Shown: positions 18,405-26,244 of the stretch, piece after piece | Layout of the letters: every line of letters starts with the position of its first letter | Position numbering within the stretch: position 1 is the stretch's first letter | Assembly (NCBI RefSeq): GCF_000720765.1 | Contig: NZ_JODC01000024.1 | Location: 34,586-98,585 of the forward strand | From: Streptomyces sp. NRRL S-646 | GTDB lineage: Bacteria > Actinomycetota > Actinomycetes > Streptomycetales > Streptomycetaceae | Length of the DNA: 64,000 nt | Direction: 5' to 3' | Made by a program: the position numbers and the translations under genes | The notes under the pieces: generated by a model | The model's database searches: none | Told to the model about the DNA's origin: nothing | The model's input: the letters and a program-made list of their open reading frames with translations, nothing else

Positions 18405-18593
18405 TCAGGGCTCGATCAGCCCCGCGCGGATCGCATAGGGGGTGAGTTCCAGGCGGTCGCGCATGCCCAGTTCGTGCAGCAGGTTCGCGCCGTGGCGCTC
18501 GACCGTCTTCGCGCTGATGAAGAGCAGTTCGCCGATCTCCTTCGAGGAGTGGCCCTCGGCGACCGGTTTGAGGATCTCCTCCTCGCGCTCGGT
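18405..18593 (-). pseudogene. Remnant of a LuxR/NarL-type response regulator (HTH only)
   Basis: An open frame (18405-18704) encodes a clear LuxR-type helix-turn-helix: TEREEEILKPVAEG, KEIGELLFISAKTVERH and a family-like C-terminus [18 protein letters not shown]. Everything upstream of about 18593 is unrelated sequence, and no receiver domain or partner kinase is present. S. coelicolor, as I recall, has a complete kinase/regulator pair (SCO5784/SCO5785) at this place next to miaB. The HTH frame has no stop, so the loss may be recent or the fragment may still be made as a stand-alone DNA-binding peptide. Confidence 0.6.
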
Positions 18594-18752
18594 GGCCGGC
18601 CCCGGGCAGGCCGTCGCCCCGGTGCGAAGACCCATCGCCCGGTGGACGCATACGAACCCTGCCGAGGGGCCACGCCCCAGAACTACCCCCGGCCGCGCAC
18701 CCACCGACCGCCAAACGCCCGGCAGGCCCGTAGGCAGCCCTGTCGCAAGACC

Positions 18753-19157
18753 TCACAGACCGTCGGGCGCCCACCCCTGCCGGCGCAGCACAGCGGACAC
18801 GTCCGGGGCCTCGTAGTGGTCGCCCTTGAGGACCTTGCCGTCGGCGCGGCGGGCGACCAGGCCGTCGGGGCCCAGCTTGGTCATGTTGGAGCGGTGGATC
18901 TCGGCGATCACCGCGTCGAGGTCGATGCCGTGGACGAGGGCAGTGCCGTAGGCCACGTAGACGACGTCGGCCAGTTCGTGGGCGAGCCTGTCGAGCGGGC
19001 CGGTGACCGAGACCTCGGCGACCTCCGCGGCCTCCTCCGCGAGCAGTTCTCCGCGATGGGCGGCCAGCGAGGGCGGCACCTCGGTGGGCGTACTGCGGGC
19101 GTCGAGCCCGACGGCGAGGTGGAATTGGCGAACCAGGTCGGCGGGCGATGAGCTCAT
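18753..19157 (-). CDS. MazG-like/PRA-PH NTP pyrophosphohydrolase
   Basis: This 134-aa all-alpha pyrophosphohydrolase has the MazG metal-binding pattern EEAAEV, then HELADVVYVAYG. The rest fits small actinobacterial members that hydrolyse (d)NTPs or related nucleotides. The ATG at 19157 has no ribosome site. A RecA-NDp-type promoter ends 6 nt upstream, so the mRNA should be leaderless and damage-inducible. A nucleotide-pool cleaning role after DNA damage is inference. The frame stays open far upstream, but that part is antisense to the TAXI gene. Confidence 0.82.
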   Translation of the reverse strand: MSSSPADLVRQFHLAVGLDARSTPTEVPPSLAAHRGELLAEEAAEVAEVSVTGPLDRLAHELADVVYVAYGTALVHGIDLDAVIAEIHRSNMTKLGPDGLVARRADGKVLKGDHYEAPDVSAVLRRQGWAPDGL

Positions 19158-19163
19158 ACCGCG

Positions 19164-19186
19164 ACTGTATCGACCGCCACTGACAA
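19164..19186 (-). promoter_or_regulatory. RecA-NDp (PafBC-type) promoter of the MazG-like gene
   Basis: Read on the minus strand: TTGTCAGTG (19186-19178), 8 nt, TACAGT (19169-19164), then 6 nt to the ATG at 19157. This matches the actinobacterial LexA-independent damage promoter TTGTCRGTG-N8-TAnnnT. Confidence 0.75.
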
Positions 19187-19268
19187 CGCCCGGTCGTGAT
19201 CCCGTTGTGACCCCTGCCTGGTCAGCAGCCCTGGTCAGCACCGCGTTCCGGCTGGCAGGATCCCTCGC

Positions 19269-20270
19269 ATGTCCAAGATGTTCCCCCGGATCGGCAGACG
19301 CCGGGCCCTGCAGGGTGCGGCTGCCGGCTTCGTCGCCTTCGGGTTGCTGCTGTGGTGGCTGCTGCCCCTGGGCGAGGCCCCTCCGAGCGGAACGATCACG
19401 TTGAGCACGGGAACGCCGGCCGGTGTGTACCAGCAGTACGGCAAGCTGCTGCGCACCGCGCTCGACAGGGACATGCCGGACCTCAAGGTGAAGCTGCTGA
19501 CCAGCGACGGATCCCAGGAGAACGTCAAGCGGGTGGCGACCGGCCAGGCCGACTTCACCATCGCCGCGGCCGACGCGGTGGAGACGTACGAGCTCGCGGC
19601 CCACAACCCCGGCGCCGACAAGCTGCGTGGTGTCGCCCGCCTGTACGACGACTATGTGCAGCTCGTCGTCCCGCGCGACTCGCGCATCAGATCCGTCGCG
19701 GACCTCAAGGGCAAGCGGGTGGCCATAGGGCCGCCGAGCTCGGGTGTGCGGCTGATCGCCGACCGGGTGCTCAAGGCGGCCGGGATCGACGCGACGAAGG
19801 ACATCACCCCCTCCGCCGATGGCATCGACACCGGTCCGGACCGGCTGAAGCACGGCAAGATCGATGCGTTCTTCTGGTCGGGCGGGCTGCCCACGGAGGG
19901 GCTGCAGAAGCTCGCCGACACCTTCACCTTCCGGTTCGTGCCGATCAAGCCCGACCTCGTCGCCGAGCTGCACAAGCAGGACCAGGCCACTCACTACTAC
20001 CGCGCCACCAACATGCCGGAGTCGGCCTACCCCAGCATCCAGAACGGCATCGCCGTGCCGACACTGGCGGTCTCCAACCTGCTGATGACACGCAAGGACA
20101 TGGACCCCCGACTCACCGAGTGGATAACTCGCACCGTGATCAGGAGCCGGGACGGCATCGGCACGAGGGTCCACTCCGCGCAGCTCGTCGACCTGCGCAC
20201 CGCGATCTACACCGACCCACTGGCCCTGCACGAGGGCGCCCGGCGCTACTACCGCTCGGTCAAGCCGTAG
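19269..20270 (+). CDS. Orphan TAXI-family solute-binding protein
   Basis: This 333-aa protein has an N-terminal membrane anchor (GFVAFGLLLWWLLPLG) and a TAXI-type binding domain starting ITLSTGTPAGVYQQYG. The family motifs ADFTIAAADAVETYE, LKGKRVAIGPPSSG and DAFFWSGGLP are present. TAXI proteins normally feed TRAP transporters, but no DctQ/M genes lie nearby. A Thermus TAXI protein was crystallised with glutamate, so the place beside gluK-gluR is suggestive. It is convergent with gluK, 16 nt apart. CAGGAT sits 7 nt before the start with TGGTCA 18 nt further up, so it may be leaderless. Confidence 0.85.
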   Translation: MSKMFPRIGRRRALQGAAAGFVAFGLLLWWLLPLGEAPPSGTITLSTGTPAGVYQQYGKLLRTALDRDMPDLKVKLLTSDGSQENVKRVATGQADFTIAAADAVETYELAAHNPGADKLRGVARLYDDYVQLVVPRDSRIRSVADLKGKRVAIGPPSSGVRLIADRVLKAAGIDATKDITPSADGIDTGPDRLKHGKIDAFFWSGGLPTEGLQKLADTFTFRFVPIKPDLVAELHKQDQATHYYRATNMPESAYPSIQNGIAVPTLAVSNLLMTRKDMDPRLTEWITRTVIRSRDGIGTRVHSAQLVDLRTAIYTDPLALHEGARRYYRSVKP

Positions 20271-20286
20271 CGGTGCCACCTCTCGG

Positions 20287-21690
20287 TCAAACGGCCGGGC
20301 TGTTCCTCGGCACGGACACCGTCACCGTGAGCCCGTGCGGCTCGTGACGGCCGTACGAGATCGAACCGCCGCCCGCGGCGAGCAGCGTGCGCGAGATGGA
20401 CAGGCCGAGGCCGGAGCCCTTGATGTTCTGATGGCGGCTGCTGCGCCAGAAACGGTCGCCGACGCGGGCGAGTTCCTCGTCGGTCAGGCCCGGACCGTTG
20501 TCGGTGACCACGACGGTCGAGCTGTCGCCGTCGGCCGCGACCGAGACCTCGACGCACTCGTCCCTCGGCGTGAACTTGACCGCGTTGTCGATCACTGCGT
20601 CCAGGGCACTGGAGAGCGTGACCGGGTCGGCCCAGGCGGTGGTCGGCGGGCAGTTTCCCACCAGCCGTACACCCTTGGCCTCAGCGGTCGGCGTCCAGGC
20701 CGCGACGCGCTCGGCGGTCAGCGCGCCGATGTCGGTGATCCGCAGGTCGGCCTCGGTGTGCTCGGCCAGGGCCAGGTCGAGCAGGTCGTCGAGGACCTCC
20801 GCGAGGCGCTTGCCCTCGGTGCGGACCGATGCGATCTCCTCGTTGTCCTCCGGCAGTTCGAGAGCGAGCAGTTCGATGCGCAGCAGCAGCGCCGCAAGGG
20901 GGTTGCGCAACTGGTGCGAGGCGTCGGCGACGAAGGCGCGCTGCTGCTCCAGTACGTCCTCGACGTTGTCCGCCATCTCGTTGAACGAGCGGGCCAGGCG
21001 CCGGAGTTCCGGAGGACCGCCGGCGGCCGCCACTCGGGACTTCAGGCGGCCGCTCGCGATCGCGTGCGTGGTGGCGTCCAGCACCCGTACCGGCCTGAGC
21101 ACCCAGCCGGTGAGCCGGAGCGCGGCGCCGACGGCCAGCAGCATCGCGGCGATCTCACCCACGCCGATGACCAGCCAGCCGTGCAGGATCCGCGAACGCA
21201 GCGCCCCGGTGGGCGAGTCGGTGACGACGACCGCCACGACATCGCCGTCCCGGATGACCGGTGAGGCGACGACCAGGCGGTGGCGCTGCCAGGGCCACAC
21301 CTGCTTGGGGTCGTGGCTGCGGCGGCTGAGCAGGGCCTCGGCGAAGGCATCGCGCACCTCGCCCTGGTCGGGGAGGTAGAAGTCCTGCGGCGCCTGGGCC
21401 ATGGGGATGTCAGTGCGGCAGAACACCCCGGCCCGGATGCCGTAGACGCCGTAATAGCTGGCGAGTTCACTGCTCAGAGTCTTGAGTCGCTCGTCCGTGG
21501 ACGTACGCGTGAAGGCGCAGGCGTCCGTGACGAACTGGGCGAGGGACGCGAAGCGCGCCGTGTCGTCGATCCGGTCGACGACGACCTTCTGCTGCTGAGC
21601 GGCGGCCACGCTCACGGCGAGCGGGATACCGAGCGCTAGCAGCACGGCCGCCATCAGGACGATCAGCAGCGGAAGAAGACGAGTACGCAC
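20287..21690 (-). CDS. gluK: Sensor histidine kinase GluK
   Basis: A 467-aa membrane kinase. There is one TM segment at the N-terminus (LLPLLIVLMAAVLLALGIP), an extracytoplasmic domain of about 130 residues, a second TM (about 175-200) and HAMP. HisKA follows with DASHQLRNPLAALL (phospho-His) and then HATPase boxes ([22 protein letters not shown]). It is GTG-started, 9 nt after gluR and cotranscribed. By position it is the orthologue of the S. coelicolor glutamate-sensing kinase that controls gluABCD. Confidence 0.88.
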   Translation of the reverse strand: MRTRLLPLLIVLMAAVLLALGIPLAVSVAAAQQQKVVVDRIDDTARFASLAQFVTDACAFTRTSTDERLKTLSSELASYYGVYGIRAGVFCRTDIPMAQAPQDFYLPDQGEVRDAFAEALLSRRSHDPKQVWPWQRHRLVVASPVIRDGDVVAVVVTDSPTGALRSRILHGWLVIGVGEIAAMLLAVGAALRLTGWVLRPVRVLDATTHAIASGRLKSRVAAAGGPPELRRLARSFNEMADNVEDVLEQQRAFVADASHQLRNPLAALLLRIELLALELPEDNEEIASVRTEGKRLAEVLDDLLDLALAEHTEADLRITDIGALTAERVAAWTPTAEAKGVRLVGNCPPTTAWADPVTLSSALDAVIDNAVKFTPRDECVEVSVAADGDSSTVVVTDNGPGLTDEELARVGDRFWRSSRHQNIKGSGLGLSISRTLLAAGGGSISYGRHEPHGLTVTVSVPRNSPAV

Positions 21691-21699
21691 CCGTGCACG

Positions 21700-22386
21700 C
21701 TACGAGGCCGGGGCGACAAGCCGGTAACCGACGCCGCGTACGGTCTCGATCAGCGCCGGCATGCGCAGCTTGGCGCGCAGGGACGCAACGTGCACCTCCA
21801 GGGTGCGTCCGGTCCCCTCCCAGCTGGTGCGCCACACCTCGCTGATGATCTGCTCCCGGCGGAAGACGACCCCGGGGCGCTGCGCAAGGAGGGCGAGAAG
21901 ATCGAACTCCTTGCGGGTCAGTTGGACAACCGAACCGTCCACGCTGACCTGCCGGGTGGGCAGTTCGATGAGCATGGACCCGAGGCGCAGCTCGTGGTCG
22001 CCGCCCGCCCCGGCGTCCTCGTGGACGCTGCGCCGGCTGACGGCGTGGATACGGGCGAGCAGTTCCCCGGTGTCGTACGGCTTCACGACGTAGTCGTCGG
22101 CGCCGAGGTTGAGGCCGTGGATACGGGAGCGGACGTCGGAGCGCGCGGTGACCATGATCACCGGGGTGCCGGTGCGCTTGCGGATCTTGCCGCAGACCTC
22201 GTAGCCGTCCTGGTCGGGCAGGCCCAGGTCGAGCAGGACGACGCCGAAGCCGTCGCCCTCCGGAACGAGCGCCTGGAGAGCTTCCTCGCCGCTACGCGCG
22301 TGCGTGACGTCGAACCCGTGCCGCGCCAGAACCGCAGAAAGAGCGGCGGCGACATGGTTGTCGTCCTCGACGAGGAGCAGTCTCAT
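21700..22386 (-). CDS. gluR: OmpR-family response regulator GluR
   Basis: A 228-aa regulator with a receiver domain (LLVEDDNHV acidic pocket, LLDLGLP phospho-Asp near residue 52, KPYDTGEL lysine) and a winged-helix effector domain. An excellent AGGAGG site lies 5 nt before the ATG. It is divergent from gluABCD and the expected activator of it on glutamate. A direct repeat at 22597-22614 is a candidate target. Confidence 0.9.
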   Translation of the reverse strand: MRLLLVEDDNHVAAALSAVLARHGFDVTHARSGEEALQALVPEGDGFGVVLLDLGLPDQDGYEVCGKIRKRTGTPVIMVTARSDVRSRIHGLNLGADDYVVKPYDTGELLARIHAVSRRSVHEDAGAGGDHELRLGSMLIELPTRQVSVDGSVVQLTRKEFDLLALLAQRPGVVFRREQIISEVWRTSWEGTGRTLEVHVASLRAKLRMPALIETVRGVGYRLVAPAS

Positions 22387-22596
22387 CCGGGCCTCCTTCG
22401 GTTCATCGGCCGTACGATCAGGATGGATAGAGCTGGACGGAAGAACGTGTGCACGCGCGCGTGCACAACGCAGTCACGCTGATGGACGAGGACGGCGTCA
22501 AGTGGGTTCCGGTTGCGGACCGCTTTAGTTACCCGGCCGATACCGGCCCCCGCGCATCTGCTACGACATGTGTCCGATTGCTATCGGATCGTGATG

Positions 22597-22647
22597 CTCA
22601 GATTCCCCTCAGATGTAATGACGCTGGTGGAACGGGGTTACTACTGT
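22597..22647 (+). promoter_or_regulatory. Candidate GluR site and gluA promoter
   Basis: Two CTCAGAT heptamers (22597-22603 and 22608-22614) are repeated at an 11-bp period, the spacing used by OmpR/PhoB-type regulators. Just 3 bp downstream is ATGACG (22618-22623), then 18 bp, then TACTGT (22642-22647), a fair -35/-10 pair about 35 bp before the gluA ATG. The remaining 300 bp of this divergent region holds no gene. Confidence 0.5.
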
Positions 22648-22681
22648 CCTCCGAAACCGAGGAGGACGGAGCCCGATAGCG

Positions 22682-23458
22682 ATGACCGAAGTATCGGTGG
22701 CCAAGGAAGATGTGGCCGCGACCGGCGAACTGGTCGTCCTGAAGAGCGTCAACAAGCACTTCGGCGCGTTGCACGTACTCCAGGACATCGACCTGACGAT
22801 CGCCCGCGGCGAGGTCGTCGTGGTCATCGGGCCCTCCGGGTCCGGTAAGTCCACCCTGTGCCGCACCATCAACCGCCTGGAAACAGTCGACTCGGGCTCG
22901 ATCACGATCGACGGCAAGGCGCTGCCCCAGGAGGGCAAGGAGCTTGCCCGGCTGCGCGCCGACGTCGGCATGGTCTTCCAGTCCTTCAACCTCTTCGCGC
23001 ACAAGACCGTGCTCGAGAACGTGATGCTGGGCCAGATCAAGGTCCGCAAGGCCGACAAGAAGAAGGCCGAGGAGAAGGCCCGGGCCCTGCTCGACCGGGT
23101 CGGCGTGGCCACCCAGGCGGACAAGTACCCCGCACAGCTCTCCGGCGGCCAGCAGCAGCGCGTCGCCATCGCGCGGGCCCTGGCCATGGACCCGAAGGTC
23201 ATGCTCTTCGACGAGCCGACGTCGGCTCTCGACCCGGAGATGATCAACGAGGTCCTCGAGGTCATGCAGCAGCTCGCCCGCGACGGCATGACCATGATCG
23301 TCGTCACCCATGAGATGGGCTTCGCACGATCGGCTGCAAACCGCGTGGTGTTCATGGCGGACGGCCGAATCGTCGAGGAGGCTGCGCCAGACCAGTTCTT
23401 CAGCAATCCGCGCAGCGACCGGGCGAAGGACTTCCTGTCGAAGATCCTTCACCACTGA
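22682..23458 (+). CDS. gluA: Glutamate ABC importer ATPase
   Basis: This 258-aa polar-amino-acid ATPase has Walker [11 protein letters not shown]-loop FQSFNLF, signature LSGGQQQR, Walker [13 protein letters not shown] and H-loop VTHEM. It is the first gene of gluABCD. AGGACGGAG lies upstream of the ATG with slightly long spacing. Confidence 0.95.
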   Translation: MTEVSVAKEDVAATGELVVLKSVNKHFGALHVLQDIDLTIARGEVVVVIGPSGSGKSTLCRTINRLETVDSGSITIDGKALPQEGKELARLRADVGMVFQSFNLFAHKTVLENVMLGQIKVRKADKKKAEEKARALLDRVGVATQADKYPAQLSGGQQQRVAIARALAMDPKVMLFDEPTSALDPEMINEVLEVMQQLARDGMTMIVVTHEMGFARSAANRVVFMADGRIVEEAAPDQFFSNPRSDRAKDFLSKILHH

Positions 23459-23523
23459 CGGTTCGCCTCGCTCAGCCGGCCACCGCCGGCCCCTCTCTCT
23501 TCACCAGCCAAAGGATGTTCACC

Positions 23524-24360
23524 ATGAAGCTCCGCAAGGTCACCGCCGCTTCGGCCGCCGTGCTCGCCCTCGCTGTGGGTGCCACGGCTTGTGGGTCGAG
23601 CGACAACAACAGCAGCAGTTCGTCCGGTGGCGGCAAGAAGATCAAGATCGGCATCAAGTACGACCAGCCGGGCCTCGGCCTGAAGGAGCCGAACGGTTCC
23701 TTCTCCGGCTTCGACGTGGACGTGGCGACCTATGTGGCCGGGAAGCTCGGCTACAAGCCGAACCAGATCGAATTCGTCGAGACCAAGAGCGCCGACCGCG
23801 AGAACGCGCTGCAGCGCGGCGACGTCAAGTTCATCGTTGCCTCGTACTCGATCACCGACGAGCGCAAGCAGAAGGTCGACTTCGCCGGCCCCTACTTCCT
23901 GGCCCACCAGGACCTGCTGGTCAAGAGCGACTCGAAGATCACCAAGGGCACGGACCTCAACGGCAAGAAGCTGTGCTCCGTGACCGGCTCCACCTCGGCG
24001 CAGAAGATTGTGAAGATCGCTCCCAAGGTCAACCTCAAGGAGAACAGCGGCTACTCGGAGTGCGTCTCCAGCCTCCAGAGCGGCGCCGTGGACGCGCTGA
24101 CCACAGACGACTCGATCCTCGCGGGCTACGCCTCGCAGGCCCAGTACAAGGGCCAGTTCAAGCTCCTCGGGCTCAAGCTCAGCAACGAGAACTACGGCAT
24201 CGGCGTGAAGAAGGGTGACACCGCGACCGTCAACAAGATCAACGACGCCCTGACGAGCATGGTCAGCGACGGCACCTGGAAGAAGGACGTCGAGAAGAAC
24301 TTCGGCCCGGCCAACTACAAGTACGAGCCCGCCCCGAAGATCGGCGTCATCGTCCAGTAG
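23524..24360 (+). CDS. gluB: Glutamate-binding lipoprotein
   Basis: The start is ATG 23524 with AAAGGA 8 nt upstream (278 aa), preferred to the ATG 9 nt earlier that overlaps that site. A lipoprotein signal ends in VGATAC. After a Ser/Asn/Gly linker comes a type-II periplasmic-binding fold with FSGFDVDVATYVAGKLG and ADRENALQRGDV. It captures glutamate outside the membrane for GluCD. A strong hairpin follows the gene. Confidence 0.93.
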   Translation: MKLRKVTAASAAVLALAVGATACGSSDNNSSSSSGGGKKIKIGIKYDQPGLGLKEPNGSFSGFDVDVATYVAGKLGYKPNQIEFVETKSADRENALQRGDVKFIVASYSITDERKQKVDFAGPYFLAHQDLLVKSDSKITKGTDLNGKKLCSVTGSTSAQKIVKIAPKVNLKENSGYSECVSSLQSGAVDALTTDDSILAGYASQAQYKGQFKLLGLKLSNENYGIGVKKGDTATVNKINDALTSMVSDGTWKKDVEKNFGPANYKYEPAPKIGVIVQ

Positions 24361-24395
24361 TCCAGGAAACCGCAGCCACCGCAGGGTTCCACAGG

Positions 24396-24435
24396 GGCGC
24401 GCCGCCGCCAGCCGCGATCACGGCGGCGGCGCGCC
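24396..24435 (+). repeat. Intercistronic hairpin gluB/gluC
   Basis: A 14-bp perfect GC stem (24396-24409 with 24422-24435) and a 12-nt loop lie inside the operon, 36 nt after the gluB stop and 42 nt before gluC. It is likely a partial terminator or 3'-end stabiliser that keeps gluB mRNA in excess over the permease genes. Confidence 0.7.
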
Positions 24436-24477
24436 ACACCCTCCTCGTACGCCACACACCCGGAAGCGCGGGAGATC

Positions 24478-25143
24478 GTGTTCGACTTTCTTCAAGGTTA
24501 TGACGTCCTGGGGGCGTTCTGGATGACGGTGAAACTCACCGCCATCTCCGCCCTCGGCTCCCTGGTCTGGGGCACCCTGCTGGCCGGGATGCGGGTCAGC
24601 CCTGTCCCGCTGATGCGCGGGTTCGGCACCGCCTACGTCAACATCGTCCGGAACATCCCCCTGACGGTCATCATCGTCTTCAACTCGCTCGGCCTCGCCG
24701 ACATCTTCGGCGTGACGCTGGGCGCTTCCGACTTCAAGGTGCAGGGCTTCAGGCTGGCGGTGCTCGGATTCATCGCCTACACCTCTGCCTTTGTCTGTGA
24801 GGCGCTGCGGTCCGGCATCAACACGGTCCCGCTCGGGCAGGCCGAGGCGGCCCGCGCCATCGGCCTGAGCTTCAGTCAGACCCTCCGGCTCATCGTGCTG
24901 CCGCAGGCGTTCCGTTCGGTCATCGGCCCGCTGGCCAACGTGCTGATCGCGCTGACCAAGAACACCACCGTCGCGGCCGCGATCAGCGTGGCCGAGGCCG
25001 CCGCTCTGATGAAGACAATGTTCGAGAACGAGGCTCAGACGCTGCTCATCGCCGCGGTCTTCGCCTTCGGGTTCGTGGTTCTGACCCTTCCCACCGGCCT
25101 CATCCTCGGCTGGCTGGGCAAGCGACTGGCGGTGAAGCGATGA
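24478..25143 (+). CDS. gluC: Glutamate ABC importer permease
   Basis: A 221-aa permease starting at GTG with GGGAG just upstream. About five TM segments. The EAA loop reads EAARAIGLSFSQTLRLIVLPQAFR. It pairs with GluD, whose start overlaps the stop (ATGA). Confidence 0.93.
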   Translation: MFDFLQGYDVLGAFWMTVKLTAISALGSLVWGTLLAGMRVSPVPLMRGFGTAYVNIVRNIPLTVIIVFNSLGLADIFGVTLGASDFKVQGFRLAVLGFIAYTSAFVCEALRSGINTVPLGQAEAARAIGLSFSQTLRLIVLPQAFRSVIGPLANVLIALTKNTTVAAAISVAEAAALMKTMFENEAQTLLIAAVFAFGFVVLTLPTGLILGWLGKRLAVKR

Positions 25144-26069
25144 GCTCGGTCCTCTACGACGCCCCCGGCCCCCGGGCCAAGCGGCGCAACGTCCTCCTGT
25201 CGGTGGTCTTCGTCGCTCTACTCGCCCTCCTGGCGTGGTGGATCTGGCGAGTGATGGACGACAAGGGCCAGCTGAAGTGGTCCCTGTGGCAGCCGTTCAC
25301 CACATCCGACGCGTGGACGACGTATCTGCTGCCCGGCCTCGGCAACACCCTGAAGGCCGCGGCACTCGCCATGATCATCGCCCTTCCGCTGGGCGCCTTC
25401 TTCGGCATCTCGCGTATGTCCGACCACCGGTGGGTGCGGGTGCCGGCCGGAGTGGTGGTCGAGTTCTTCCGCTCGATCCCGGTGCTCCTGCTGATGCTGT
25501 TCGCGAACGAGTTCTACGCCCGCTACACGAACGTAACCGCCGAGGACCGGCCCCTGTTCGCGGTCGTGACCGGCCTGGTGCTCTACAATGCCTCGGTCCT
25601 CGCCGAGATCGTCCGGGCCGGCATCCTGGCGCTCCCGAAGGGGCAGACGGAGGCCGCGTACGCGATCGGTCTGCGCAAGGGCCAGACGATGACCAGCATC
25701 CTGCTTCCGCAGGCGGTGACGGCCATGCTGCCGGCCATCGTCAGCCAGCTGGTGGTCATCGTGAAGGACACCGCGCTGGGTGGCGTCCTGCTCGGCTACG
25801 CGGAGCTGCTCAACGCACGCAGCACCTTCGCCGCCAACTACGCCGACGTCATCCAGAGCTTCATCGGAGTGGCGATCATCTACATCGTGGTCAACTTCCT
25901 CCTCACCAGCTTCGCGAGCTGGCTGGAGGGCAGGCTGCGGCGCAGCAAGAGGAGCACGGGCGCGGTCCTCAGCGAGGACACGGTGGAGGTCAATCCGGCC
26001 GCGGTGGGCGGTGGCTTCGGGACCGGTGGGGAAGGCGGCGGCCTCCCCGGTACCCGGACCTATCTCTGA
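25140..26069 (+). CDS. gluD: Glutamate ABC importer permease
   Basis: A 309-aa second permease, translationally coupled to gluC by a 4-nt overlap. The N-terminal TM and about five further segments are visible, with EAA loop TEAAYAIGLRKGQTMTSILL. The C-terminal ~50 residues are a Gly-rich cytoplasmic tail. Confidence 0.93.
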   Translation: MSSVLYDAPGPRAKRRNVLLSVVFVALLALLAWWIWRVMDDKGQLKWSLWQPFTTSDAWTTYLLPGLGNTLKAAALAMIIALPLGAFFGISRMSDHRWVRVPAGVVVEFFRSIPVLLLMLFANEFYARYTNVTAEDRPLFAVVTGLVLYNASVLAEIVRAGILALPKGQTEAAYAIGLRKGQTMTSILLPQAVTAMLPAIVSQLVVIVKDTALGGVLLGYAELLNARSTFAANYADVIQSFIGVAIIYIVVNFLLTSFASWLEGRLRRSKRSTGAVLSEDTVEVNPAAVGGGFGTGGEGGGLPGTRTYL

Positions 26070-26094
26070 CGGCCAGTCAAACAGCACGGACGAC

Positions 26095-26128
26095 ACGGAG
26101 GCAGTGGCATGATCGCCACTGCCTCCGT
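26095..26128 (+). terminator. Terminator of gluABCD
   Basis: A perfect 14-bp stem (26095-26108 with 26115-26128) with a 6-nt loop begins 25 nt after the gluD stop. Confidence 0.85.
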
Positions 26129-26244
26129 CGCTTGACGCAAACCCCGCCAATGGGTTGCATACGTTCTGTGATCGTGCACCCTGCTCCAACTTCCTGTTCA
26201 CATACGTCCGTCAGGACGCCGCCGCGGGCAGGGGGCGCCGCGCC

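Noticed and set aside
19269..20270. TRAP transporter operon
   Set aside because: No DctQ/DctM permease genes flank the TAXI gene on either strand.
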